A stretch of 8,795 bases of DNA from an uncultured Eubacteriales bacterium (GCA_905205195.1 CAJLCS010000077.1:1-8795), one strand, 5' to 3'. Positions 1 to 5,498 are shown, numbered from the stretch's first letter. Notes: generated from the letters alone by a model not told the origin. Numbers and translations are program-made.

Positions 1-28
1 GGAAAACCGGGAAACTGTGAGAAAACCG

Positions 29-50
29 GCGGGTAGCGTAAGCTGCCCGC
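29..50. repeat. Strong hairpin with GUAA tetraloop
   Basis: GCGGGTAGC (29-37) pairs with GCTGCCCGC (42-50) over nine positions including one G-U pair, closing on a GTAA loop (38-41). GNRA-type loops are typical of structured RNAs. No T-run follows, so a simple intrinsic terminator is not supported. It may be part of an RNA or of a gene lying mostly outside the window. Confidence 0.45.
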
Positions 51-128
51 TTGCGCTATCGGGGACAATATATGACAAGCCGGAGTGACTGTTTCGCGCA
101 GCAGAGATTCCGGAAAGAGGAGCAGCAG

Positions 129-245
129 ATGTTAGTGCCGCCCGTTCTACATTATAAAGAACACCGCATGACGCGCGTAAACGGCTATTTGTGCATCCGG
201 ATTACCGACGGTCAACAGTGGAGCAGCGCGTGCAGTTCAATTTGA
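129..245 (+). CDS. Marginal 38-aa reading frame with good ribosome binding site
   Basis: The ATG at 129 is preceded by GAGGAG (117-122) at a six-base spacing, which is good for translation start. The frame is open for 38 residues (start MLVPPVLHYKEHRM) and stops at 243-245. The frame is also open upstream to 51, but without a comparable start. The product matches no family I know. Just after the stop, another frame reads a similar YKEQRI motif, so this could be the front of a frameshifted gene. It is equally possible that it is not a gene. Confidence 0.25.
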   Translation: MLVPPVLHYKEHRMTRVNGYLCIRITDGQQWSSACSSI

Positions 246-442
246 GTTATAAGGAACAGCGGATTGTAAGTGTGTGTTGATGATTTCGCATTGCCCGGAT
301 TCGCAATTGGGAGGCTGTTGGTCATGAAAACGCTTACGGCGTCCTGATATAGCCGGACAGTAGCATCAAACGACAAATTTCAATGATACAAGGGGTACCT
401 TCTGGTTCAGAAAAAATTGTTTTACGGCGTGTAAAATAGTGC

Positions 443-471
443 TTGACAGCGTAACAATGTTATGCTACAAT
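443..471 (+). promoter_or_regulatory. Sigma-A promoter of the yhbD-bactofilin operon
   Basis: TTGACA (443-448) and TACAAT (466-471) are separated by 17 bases, with an extended -10 TGC at 463-465. The -35 is perfect and the -10 has one mismatch, so this should be strong when not repressed. Transcription should start near 478, which rules out the in-frame GTG at 439 as the translation start. The spacer is occupied by a palindromic operator. Confidence 0.85.
450..464. promoter_or_regulatory. Operator copy 1, in the promoter spacer
   Basis: CGTAACAATGTTATG is an inverted repeat (CGTAACA-A-TGTTACG with one mismatch). It lies between the -35 and -10, the position where MerR-family proteins classically bind. 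A second, perfect copy lies 34 bases downstream. The natural candidate binder is the YhbD-like regulator encoded immediately downstream, which is an inference. Confidence 0.65.
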
Positions 472-483
472 ACTGCCATAAGA

Positions 484-498
484 CGTAACAATGTTACG
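484..498. promoter_or_regulatory. Operator copy 2, downstream of the transcription start
   Basis: CGTAACAATGTTACG is a perfect 7-bp inverted repeat around a single central base. It is identical to the spacer copy at 450-464 except for one position. It falls just after the expected transcription start, so a protein bound here and at the upstream copy would block the promoter. Confidence 0.65.
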
Positions 499-510
499 CA
501 AAGAAAGGAA

Positions 511-936
511 GTGAGCCACATCGATCAGGAAGGATTGATCTCCAAGAAGGAGCTGTTGGAGCGCTACGGGATTTCCTACGGTGCACTGTATCGCTGGAAG
601 CGAAAAGGCCTCATTCCGGAGGAATGGTTTCTGAAAAAGGCAACGGTAACCGGTCAGGAAACATTTTTCCCGGAGCAGCTGGTTTGCGGCCGCGTGGAGC
701 TGATTCTGCGGCAGAAGGATGCCGTCTCCCTGGACGAACTGGCCAGGCAATTGGGCGGAACGAAGGCGAAAACCGGTACCCTGATTCTTGACACGATTTT
801 CGGGGAGAAGCGCTTTGAGGCCGGAGATTTGCAGCGTGCCAGAATTGCCTTCGGCAGTCGGGAAACGGATATTACGGACGTACTGAAAGACTATTTGAAC
901 GGTTATCATGAAGGAGGAAATGAACATGGATTTTAA
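511..936 (+). CDS. yhbD: YhbD-like MerR-type regulator (DUF4004 family)
   Basis: This is a small DNA-binding protein that in Bacillus sits upstream of the bactofilin genes yhbE/yhbF. The N-terminal helix-turn-helix is clear: LISKKELLERYGISYGALYR, then WKRKGLIPEEWF and TGQETFFPEQ, followed by a short helical C-terminus with SLDELARQLGG. The domain lacks the long dimerisation coil and effector domain of classical MerR proteins. The start is uncertain. GTG 511 is the first in-frame start after the promoter, but the near-perfect Shine-Dalgarno AAGGAAGTGA (505-514) overlaps it and is correctly spaced for ATC at 520, which would give 138 residues beginning MDQEGLISKK. TTG 535 is another option. The stop overlaps the next gene by 11 bases, so the two are co-transcribed. 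The paired operators in its own promoter suggest autoregulation. Family assignment is confident; the role in this organism is inferred. Confidence 0.85.
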   Translation: MSHIDQEGLISKKELLERYGISYGALYRWKRKGLIPEEWFLKKATVTGQETFFPEQLVCGRVELILRQKDAVSLDELARQLGGTKAKTGTLILDTIFGEKRFEAGDLQRARIAFGSRETDITDVLKDYLNGYHEGGNEHGF

Positions 937-1648
937 GATTTCGGGCAGCGGCCAGATCGGGGCCGGCGATTATGATGATGTGAAGATTTCGGGCAGCGGC
1001 AAGGCCTGCGGCTTTATCCGGTGCCATGATTTTCAGGTTTCGGGTTCTGCGAAAAGCGATGACGGCGTAAGCTGCACCGGGGAATTCCGGGTTTCCGGCA
1101 GCTGCAAGGTGGAAAAGAATATTGAGGCGGTCTCCGTGAAGATCTCCGGCGCGGCCAAGTGCGGCGGCATGATCGTCGCCCAGGAGGATCTGAAGGTTTC
1201 CGGCTCCTGCCATTGCGCCAGCGTCAAATGCGGCCAGTTAAAGCTGTCCGGCGGCGCCGAGATTACCGGCGATATTGAGGCGGAGAAGGTGGAAATCAGC
1301 GGCCGCGTTACCTGCGGCGGTCTGCTTAACGCCGAGGAAATCCGGATTGCGGCTGCCGGAAGCGAGATCGGCAGCATCGGCGGCACCCGCATCACCGTCA
1401 GCAGCGAACGCCGGGACGGCATTTCGCGACTGCCTCTGCTGTCTGCGCTGATCGGAAAAGCCGAAGCGGTGACCGTGCGGCAGAGTATCGAAGGGGATAC
1501 CATCGGTCTTGAGAATGTCCGGACGCCCCGGGTTTCCGGCCGCGTTGTGGCAATTGGCGAGGGCTGCGAAATCGATCTGGTTCAGTACAGCGAGGAAATC
1601 GAGATTTCTCCCAAGGCGAAGGTGGGCAAAACGGAAAAAATCGGCTGA
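926..1648 (+). CDS. Bactofilin-like polymer-forming protein (YhbE/YhbF type)
   Basis: This 240-residue protein is almost entirely short repeats with an ISGSG/VSGS core. They begin at residues 4, 20, 37, 55, 72, 90, 106 and 123, giving a 16-18 residue period, as expected of a right-handed beta-helix in which each repeat is one turn. The bactofilin/DUF583 family forms filaments in the cytoplasm. In Bacillus, the YhbE and YhbF bactofilins have been reported to be needed for flagellar assembly. Residues 140-200 break the pattern (a basic stretch at 161-168 then a helical segment), and a second beta-rich part follows from about 200. There are ten cysteines, many at repeat turns (28, 33, 50, 60, 79, 95, 97, 102, 130, 214). 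ATG 926 was chosen over ATG 920 and GTG-like starts because AAGGAGG (911-917) is eight bases away. The repeat family is clear; the cellular role is inferred. Confidence 0.85.
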   Translation: MDFKISGSGQIGAGDYDDVKISGSGKACGFIRCHDFQVSGSAKSDDGVSCTGEFRVSGSCKVEKNIEAVSVKISGAAKCGGMIVAQEDLKVSGSCHCASVKCGQLKLSGGAEITGDIEAEKVEISGRVTCGGLLNAEEIRIAAAGSEIGSIGGTRITVSSERRDGISRLPLLSALIGKAEAVTVRQSIEGDTIGLENVRTPRVSGRVVAIGEGCEIDLVQYSEEIEISPKAKVGKTEKIG

Positions 1649-1671
1649 GTTCCGAAAGGAGGGACGACGGA

Positions 1672-1770
1672 TTGGCGGGAATTCTGGAAATGCTGCGGCG
1701 CTCTGTGTCGCGGTTGGCGACGGTGCCGAATTTTGTCTGGGAAAATAGCTGGAGCCGTTATCTGACTTGA
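1672..1770 (+). CDS. Small 32-aa protein at end of the bactofilin operon
   Basis: A TTG start at 1672 follows the complete Shine-Dalgarno AAGGAGG (1656-1662) at nine bases, 23 bases after the bactofilin stop. The frame runs 32 residues to TGA at 1768-1770. The N-terminal half (MAGILEMLRRSVSRLATVP) could form an amphipathic helix with basic residues on one side, followed by an aromatic NFVWENSW segment and RYLT at the end. I recognise no family. Position and ribosome binding site argue that it is translated with the operon. An amphipathic helix could act as a membrane anchor, but that is a guess. It could also be the remnant of a longer second bactofilin gene, since Bacillus has two. Confidence 0.5.
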   Translation: MAGILEMLRRSVSRLATVPNFVWENSWSRYLT

Positions 1771-1780
1771 CGAATGACGG

Positions 1781-1809
1781 TTGCAAATCCTGCGGAGGTA
1801 TGCTATACT
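1781..1809 (+). promoter_or_regulatory. Sigma-A promoter for the membrane protein gene
   Basis: TTGCAA (1781-1786) and TATACT (1804-1809) are spaced by 17 bases, with an extended -10 TGC at 1801-1803. Expected transcription start is near 1816, giving a leader of about 30 bases before ATG 1848. No terminator is visible between the small protein stop (1770) and this promoter, so some read-through is possible. Confidence 0.75.
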
Positions 1810-1847
1810 CATTTCATCACCCCGAAGAAAGAGAAAAGAGGTAGCAT

Positions 1848-2795
1848 ATGATTGGTTTCGGACTGAAAAAGTTCGCGCTTGCGAACGGCATGAAGGCGGC
1901 TCACGGCGTCGCCTACGGCAACCTCCGCGGCTTTGCGGTCACCATGAGCGAAGGCGGCGGGTGGAAGCGGCTCTCCGTTTCCACCCGTTTCCCGGACGCC
2001 GAGCATCAGATGATGCTTCAGAACGCGGTGAACCAGCGCAACATTTCCCGGGAATTCCGGGTGCAGTCGCTGCAATTTGCTGCGGACGGCATCCATGTGA
2101 TTTTCTCGGACACGGTGGGCACCATGAAGCGGATTGAGGCGTTTGTGGACTGGTTCTTCCCGCTGCTGGGGCAGACCGGTGCAACGGGCTACACGGTTTG
2201 CCCGGAATGCGGCGGCCTGGTGTCGGCCGGAAAGTGGAAGCTGGTGGGCGGCATGGCGTTGTATGTGCATGACACCTGCGCGGAGAAAATTCGCCTTTCT
2301 GTGGATGCCGGAAATGAGCAGCGGCGGCAGGAGAACAAAGGCTCCTACGGCCTGGGTCTGCTGGGTGCCCTTCTGGGCGCACTGCTCGGCGCCATCGTTT
2401 GGGCGGTGGTGCTGAATCTGGGCTATGTGGCATCTTTTGTGGGACTGTTGGTCGGTTTCCTGGCCGAGAAGGGCTATACGCTGCTGGGCGGAAAGACGGG
2501 CAAGGGGAAGGTGCCAATTCTGATTGTCGCGGTTCTGTTCGGCGTCTTCCTGGGCACCATGCTGCCGGATGCGTATGAGCTTGCCAAGATGATTTCGGCC
2601 GGTGAGCTGCCGGGTCTGGCCTACAGTGATATTCCCAGCCTGATTCACTACCTGTTTGCCGCTGACGAGGATTACCGCCGGGCGACACTGTCCAACGGCG
2701 GGATCGGTCTGCTCTTTGCGGCACTGGGTACCTTCTCCATGTTCCGGAGAGCCGGGCAGGAGGCCGCAGACGAGGAGATCCTCGATCTGGAATAA
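1848..2795 (+). CDS. Unrecognised membrane protein with zinc-ribbon-like motif
   Basis: I do not recognise this 315-residue protein as a named family. Residues 1-110 form a soluble alpha/beta-looking domain. Residues 118-144 contain CPEC followed by HDTC (C118, C121, H141, C144), a likely single metal site of zinc-ribbon type. A charged linker (about 152-165) leads to hydrophobic segments at roughly 167-190, 193-213, 222-240 and 284-299. The first is rich in Gly-Ala-Leu (LLGALLGALLGA), which favours tight helix packing. The C-terminus is acidic (AADEEILDLE). So the expected picture is an N-terminal cytosolic metal-binding domain tethered to a three- or four-helix membrane part. The start at ATG 1848 follows AGAGGT (1837-1842). 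It has its own promoter and terminator, so it appears to be a single-gene unit. Function unknown. Confidence 0.85.
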   Translation: MIGFGLKKFALANGMKAAHGVAYGNLRGFAVTMSEGGGWKRLSVSTRFPDAEHQMMLQNAVNQRNISREFRVQSLQFAADGIHVIFSDTVGTMKRIEAFVDWFFPLLGQTGATGYTVCPECGGLVSAGKWKLVGGMALYVHDTCAEKIRLSVDAGNEQRRQENKGSYGLGLLGALLGALLGAIVWAVVLNLGYVASFVGLLVGFLAEKGYTLLGGKTGKGKVPILIVAVLFGVFLGTMLPDAYELAKMISAGELPGLAYSDIPSLIHYLFAADEDYRRATLSNGGIGLLFAALGTFSMFRRAGQEAADEEILDLE

Positions 2796-2802
2796 AAATC
2801 GG

Positions 2803-2836
2803 GTGCGGCAGGGAAATCCTGCCGCACATTCCTTTT
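2803..2836 (+). terminator. Rho-independent terminator after the membrane protein
   Basis: GTGCGGCAGG (2803-2812) pairs perfectly with CCTGCCGCAC (2818-2827) around a five-base loop. ATTCCTTTTC follows as a broken T-run. It begins only seven bases after the stop at 2795 and ends just before the ribosome binding site of the next gene. I see no separate promoter between it and 2850, so that gene may depend on read-through or on a promoter inside the upstream gene. Confidence 0.8.
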
Positions 2837-2849
2837 CAAGGTGGAAGCG

Positions 2850-3383
2850 ATGACATTTCTTCAGCATTACGATTCCCCGCTGGGTGGCATTCTGCTTGCG
2901 GCGGATGAAACCGGCCTGACCGGTCTGTGGTTTGACGGGCAGAAATATTTTGCCCGGGGGTTACCGGCGGAACATCAGGTGAAGGATACGCCGGTGCTCT
3001 CCGAAGCGGCACGCTGGCTGGATGTTTACTTTACCGGCCGGGAGCCGGATTTCCTGCCGCCACTGCATCCGGTCGGTTCTGCGTTTCAAAAAAGTGTGTG
3101 GGACCTGCTCCTGCAGATTCCTTACGGAAAGGCGGTAACTTACGGTGCGCTTGCGCGGCAGCTTGCCGAAGCGCAGGGCCTTCCCCGGATGTCTGCCCAG
3201 GCGGTGGGCGGCGCGGTGGGGCACAACCGCATTTCGATCATCATCCCCTGCCACCGGGTTGTCGGAGCAAACGGCAGCCTGACCGGGTACGCCGGTGGTG
3301 TGGATAAGAAAATCCGTCTTCTGGAATTGGAATGCGCCGATCGGAGCCGCTTTTTCGTACCGAAGCAGGGCAGTGCGCTTTGA
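2850..3383 (+). CDS. ogt: Methylated-DNA--protein-cysteine S-methyltransferase
   Basis: This suicide repair protein removes alkyl groups from O6-alkylguanine (and O4-alkylthymine) in DNA by transferring them to its own cysteine. The 177-residue length is normal. The N-terminal domain is residues 1-72 (SPLGGILLAADETGLTGLWF). The catalytic domain has GSAFQKSVW (76-84), IPYGKAVTYG (90-99), helix-turn-helix SAQAVGGAVGHN (115-126) and the active-site PCHRV with Cys134 and His135. GSLTGYAGG follows at 142-150. The usual arginine-finger position before AVG holds Gln117, a variant I believe is common in Firmicutes. ATG 2850 is preferred over GTG 2841 because AAGGTGG (2838-2844) is five bases before it and overlaps the GTG. 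The gene stands between unrelated genes. Family is certain; the ogt symbol is used in the general sense. Confidence 0.95.
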   Translation: MTFLQHYDSPLGGILLAADETGLTGLWFDGQKYFARGLPAEHQVKDTPVLSEAARWLDVYFTGREPDFLPPLHPVGSAFQKSVWDLLLQIPYGKAVTYGALARQLAEAQGLPRMSAQAVGGAVGHNRISIIIPCHRVVGANGSLTGYAGGVDKKIRLLELECADRSRFFVPKQGSAL

Positions 3384-3384
3384 A

Positions 3385-3419
3385 CGGAAAAATTGCTTGA
3401 CGGCATTCCGCTTTTTCCG
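3385..3419. repeat. Inverted repeat between the methyltransferase gene and spoVAC
   Basis: CGGAAAAA (3385-3392) pairs with TTTTTCCG (3412-3419) around a 19-base loop that contains a smaller CGG/CCG pairing. It starts right after the methyltransferase stop (3383), so it could end that transcript, though no T-run follows. TTGACG at 3397-3402 in the loop resembles a -35, but the matching -10 region is poor, so I do not call a promoter. Confidence 0.35.
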
Positions 3420-3464
3420 GTTATCCGGCTGCTTTTGGGGCATCCTATGGCCGGAGGGATGAGG

Positions 3465-3902
3465 ATGACGGAACGGGAATATGCGGGCATGGTCCGGCGG
3501 CTGGTTCCCAAGTCGCCCATGCGGCGCAACTGTGTGGGCGCGTTTTTGATCGGCGGCGCCATTTGTACGCTGGGGCAGCTGCTGGGGAATCTCTACCGGG
3601 CAGCGGGAATCGGAAAGGACGAGGCCGGGACGGCGGCGTCGATGACGCTGGTGGTCCTGTCGGCCCTGCTGACGGGGCTGAGCCTTTACGACGACCTGGC
3701 GAAAATCGGCGGTGCTGGGACGCTGGTGCCGATTACCGGCTTTGCCAACGCCATCGCCGCACCAGCGGTGGAATTCAGGACCGAGGGCTATGTCCTCGGC
3801 GTGGGGGCGAAGGTTTTCACCATCGCGGGGCCGGTTATTGTGTATGGCGTAAGCGCCAGTGTAATCTACGGCTTAGTGTATTGGATAACGACATTGTTCT
3901 AA
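3465..3902 (+). CDS. spoVAC: Stage V sporulation protein AC, SpoVAC (with exchanged C-terminal tail)
   Basis: SpoVAC is a small inner-membrane protein of spores. It is part of the SpoVA channel that moves dipicolinic acid in during sporulation and out during germination. The 145-residue length fits the family, and the characteristic pieces are present: KSPMRRNCVGAFLIGGAIC (from 16), LTGLSLYDDLAKIGGAGTLV (69-88), PITGFANAIAAPAVEF and EGYVLGVGAKVF (from 107), with about four hydrophobic segments. The start is ATG 3465, six bases after GGAGGG (3453-3458). Codons from residue 107 to the start of 124 are repeated exactly downstream. After that point the codons become AT-rich (GTA, AGT, GTA, TTA, ATA) while the protein stays SpoVAC-like, ending VYWITTLF. 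The gene therefore appears intact but with a tail from another source. The usual partners spoVAD and spoVAE are not adjacent. Confidence 0.9.
   Translation: MTEREYAGMVRRLVPKSPMRRNCVGAFLIGGAICTLGQLLGNLYRAAGIGKDEAGTAASMTLVVLSALLTGLSLYDDLAKIGGAGTLVPITGFANAIAAPAVEFRTEGYVLGVGAKVFTIAGPVIVYGVSASVIYGLVYWITTLF
3783..3835 (+). repeat. 53-bp direct repeat, upstream copy (possible attachment core)
   Basis: This 53-base segment inside spoVAC (codons 107-124) is identical to 5528-5580. The copies are offset by 1,745 bases. Sequence before the repeat and sequence after it both differ between copies. That is the pattern expected when DNA has entered by recombination within this segment. Confidence 0.85.
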
Positions 3903-3972
3903 CCGTAGGGACGCCCGTCCCCGGGTATTCGGGAATATAGGTTGCGGACACCGCAGGAGCGGTGTCTCTACG
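3903..3972. repeat. Short structured repeat, MITE/REP-like
   Basis: This GC-rich block starts directly after the spoVAC stop. Its ends are imperfect inverted repeats: CGTAGGGACGCC (3904-3915) against the complement of GGTGTCTCTACG (3961-3972), 10 of 12 matching. Inside are hairpins GGGAC-GCCC-GTCCC (3908-3921) and GACACCGC-AGGA-GCGGTGTC (3947-3966). CGTAGGGAC-type blocks of this sort are, to my recollection, dispersed in gut clostridial genomes. That has not been checked here. Confidence 0.5.
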
Positions 3973-3976
3973 ATAC

Positions 3977-4005
3977 AAAGGCTTGACCAAATCGGTCAAG
4001 CCTTT
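3977..4005. terminator. Bidirectional terminator between convergent genes
   Basis: AAAGGCTTGACC (3977-3988) pairs perfectly over 12 bases with GGTCAAGCCTTT (3994-4005) around AAATC. It lies five bases past the stop of the minus-strand gene (4010) and downstream of spoVAC, with A-rich and T-rich edges to serve both directions. The T-runs are short. Confidence 0.75.
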
Positions 4006-4009
4006 ATCG

Positions 4010-5428
4010 TTATATTTCTGCTTCAAAGCAATAGATATTGCCGTAACTCCAATTATAGGAACTTCCGTTGTGACGGTCAAAGGTGAGCCAAAAATAGCGC
4101 TTACGGCTTCCCATCACCACAGGTATAATAGTTCCCCAACCACGAAAGCCGCCATCATCAAAGTCGAATTTTGCCTCCTGCATACCGCCTTTGGTGTAAA
4201 TTCGATAATTGGCTCTTTTATTAAAATCATTTCCACAAACAAACGATGTTTCCCCGTCTATGTTCACAAAGGAACCACCGGTTTCTGCACCTTCATGTCC
4301 TTGACCGATGTATGTGTAATCGGAGAATGGATTTTTGGATTTAAAAAACATATAGCGGTATTTTTTAGTAGTGAGTGAGATGCGGCAAATTGCCATATAC
4401 CACATTTTTTCCTGCTCGCTATAGTAAAAATCCGGATCCTCGTCACCTTGGAAACCCAGAAAAGCAGTGACATCGTTTGCGCCGGCAGGCTCCATCATCG
4501 AAACGTCAATTACGTTTACTCCAAAACGTGGTTCGCCGGTAAACGAAGCATAGCACAAAATGTGCTTATGTTCAAAAGAAGATGTCCAGATATACCATTC
4601 CTTTGTTTCGCGATTATATAATAGGGAACTTGCTAAGTAATTGCGCCAAAAACCATCACCGCAATCAAAAAACAATGCTCCGGTCAATTCCATATTGCTG
4701 GTAGACGGTGTCCATGAAAAGACGCCTTGAAATCCGCCTTCTTGCATACGGATAGATGAGGTGAAATAAATTTTCCCGTTTTCAAATATCGGTTCTCCGT
4801 TTTCATAGCAAACCGCCCGAATATCGGCCTGGGAGATTCCGCAATCGATGTAAGAGGATACCGAATCTATTATCGCTTCCCCTTGAATAACAACGGCGAC
4901 ATAGCCTCGAGCAAACCGCTTCTTTTCGTTTGATTCGGAAAATACTTCTGTTCTAAAAGTATGAAAATAAAACGGCTTATCGTTTTTCATAAAGTATACA
5001 TCAAAGGCTTTTGGACGACAGGAGATCACCATGGTATCGCAAGAAATTTGTTCAGTCAGTTCCTTTTCTTGTTCACTTTCTCCATCAGAAAACCAAATGC
5101 TATTATTCCTGCAAAACAATTCTGCTTTTTGGTCGGACATGTGAAAAATAAAGCCACATCTGCCGCTAAGATCGGAAAACGAAACCTGATAGGTGGCGTA
5201 AGGAAAAAATCGGGTAAACATACGTTCAACCGTGCCGTTTTTCACATGGTAACGATTGTTTTCAATTTGTTCGGTACACCCGGTACCCTTTGTAATTACA
5301 GGGTACAGATCTCCACGTTCATCATTTATAAAATCTTTTGTAAAGGTCATTTCAGCCAGTGGTAATTTTAAGTTTTTATACATCGACTTTGAAAAAACAC
5401 GTTGAAATACAAATCTATCAAAATTCAC
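4010..5428 (-). CDS. Putative cytoplasmic beta-propeller protein, glycoside-hydrolase-like
   Basis: I cannot name this 472-residue protein with certainty. Residues about 40-190 look like an all-beta sandwich (YQVSFSDLSGRCGFIFHMS; FDVYFMKNDKPFYFHTF), similar in texture to laminin-G/concanavalin-like domains. From about 205 there are propeller-blade patterns: GKIYFTSSIR, NRETKEWYIWTSSFE, EDPDFYYSEQEKMWYMAICR (330-349), ETGGSFVNIDGETSFV and RKRYFWLTFDRHNG, compatible with the five-bladed fold of GH43/GH32/GH117-type enzymes. The acidic EDPDF is a candidate catalytic or binding motif, but I cannot assign a catalytic set. There is no signal peptide. GTG 5428 is preferred to GTG 5437 because AGGAG (5439-5443 on this strand) lies ten bases before it and only one base before the other. 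It is the only gene in the AT-rich insert, has its own promoter and terminator, and its composition points to transfer. Confidence 0.75.
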   Translation of the reverse strand: MNFDRFVFQRVFSKSMYKNLKLPLAEMTFTKDFINDERGDLYPVITKGTGCTEQIENNRYHVKNGTVERMFTRFFPYATYQVSFSDLSGRCGFIFHMSDQKAELFCRNNSIWFSDGESEQEKELTEQISCDTMVISCRPKAFDVYFMKNDKPFYFHTFRTEVFSESNEKKRFARGYVAVVIQGEAIIDSVSSYIDCGISQADIRAVCYENGEPIFENGKIYFTSSIRMQEGGFQGVFSWTPSTSNMELTGALFFDCGDGFWRNYLASSLLYNRETKEWYIWTSSFEHKHILCYASFTGEPRFGVNVIDVSMMEPAGANDVTAFLGFQGDEDPDFYYSEQEKMWYMAICRISLTTKKYRYMFFKSKNPFSDYTYIGQGHEGAETGGSFVNIDGETSFVCGNDFNKRANYRIYTKGGMQEAKFDFDDGGFRGWGTIIPVVMGSRKRYFWLTFDRHNGSSYNWSYGNIYCFEAEI

Positions 5429-5459
5429 TGATATCACGCTCCTACAAAACGATACGACT

Positions 5460-5488
5460 ATTATACTACGCCGCTGATTTTTTGTAAA
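5460..5488 (-). promoter_or_regulatory. Sigma-A promoter of the beta-propeller gene
   Basis: On the minus strand TTTACA (5488-5483) and a perfect TATAAT (5465-5460) are spaced by 17 bases. Transcription should begin near 5453, about 25 bases before the GTG start at 5428. The gene is therefore independently expressed from within the insert. Confidence 0.8.
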
Positions 5489-5498
5489 TATTTTTACA
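5483..5498. promoter_or_regulatory. Palindromic candidate operator over the -35 box
   Basis: TGTAAA-TATT-TTTACA is a perfect 6-bp inverted repeat with a four-base spacer. One half is the -35 box of the beta-propeller gene, so a bound protein would compete with RNA polymerase. It lacks the central CG of a catabolite-response element. The binding protein is unknown and not encoded in the insert. Confidence 0.5.

Larger units (their letters stand above)
1..438. other. No recognised gene; left-edge non-coding or degenerate region
   Basis: I see no gene family here that I can name. The stretch holds a 9-bp hairpin (29-50), a direct repeat of GAAAACCGG (2-10 and 21-29), and one marginal 38-codon reading frame at 129-245. 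An 18-base segment at 152-169 recurs at 247-264 with 15 matches, in different reading frames, coding for YKEHRM-like and YKEQRI-like peptides. That could be the trace of a decayed repetitive gene or could be chance. The region ends at the promoter of the next operon. Confidence 0.5.

Noticed and set aside
309..347. Seven-codon reading frame (MKTLTAS) after GGGAGG, possible leader peptide
   Set aside because: It lies well upstream of the operon promoter at 443, no attenuator-like hairpins follow, and such short frames arise easily by chance.
1809..2867. Long minus-strand frame opposite the membrane protein gene
   Set aside because: It runs through a terminator and promoter, has a His/Gln/Arg-rich composition typical of antisense frames, and shows no family features.
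3441..3447. CATCCTA resembling a sigma-G/sigma-F -10 box upstream of spoVAC
   Set aside because: A sporulation-sigma promoter would be expected, but no fitting -35 lies at the right distance, and transcription would start almost on the Shine-Dalgarno at 3453.
3962..4378. 138-residue plus-strand frame opposite the beta-propeller gene
   Set aside because: It starts in the structured repeat, crosses the terminator hairpin, and has no ribosome binding site. The minus strand has promoter, ribosome binding site and domain patterns.
5483..5498. Catabolite-response element for CcpA at the cargo promoter
   Set aside because: The palindrome is 16 bases with an AT centre and lacks the central CG of cre sites, so it is listed only as an unassigned operator.
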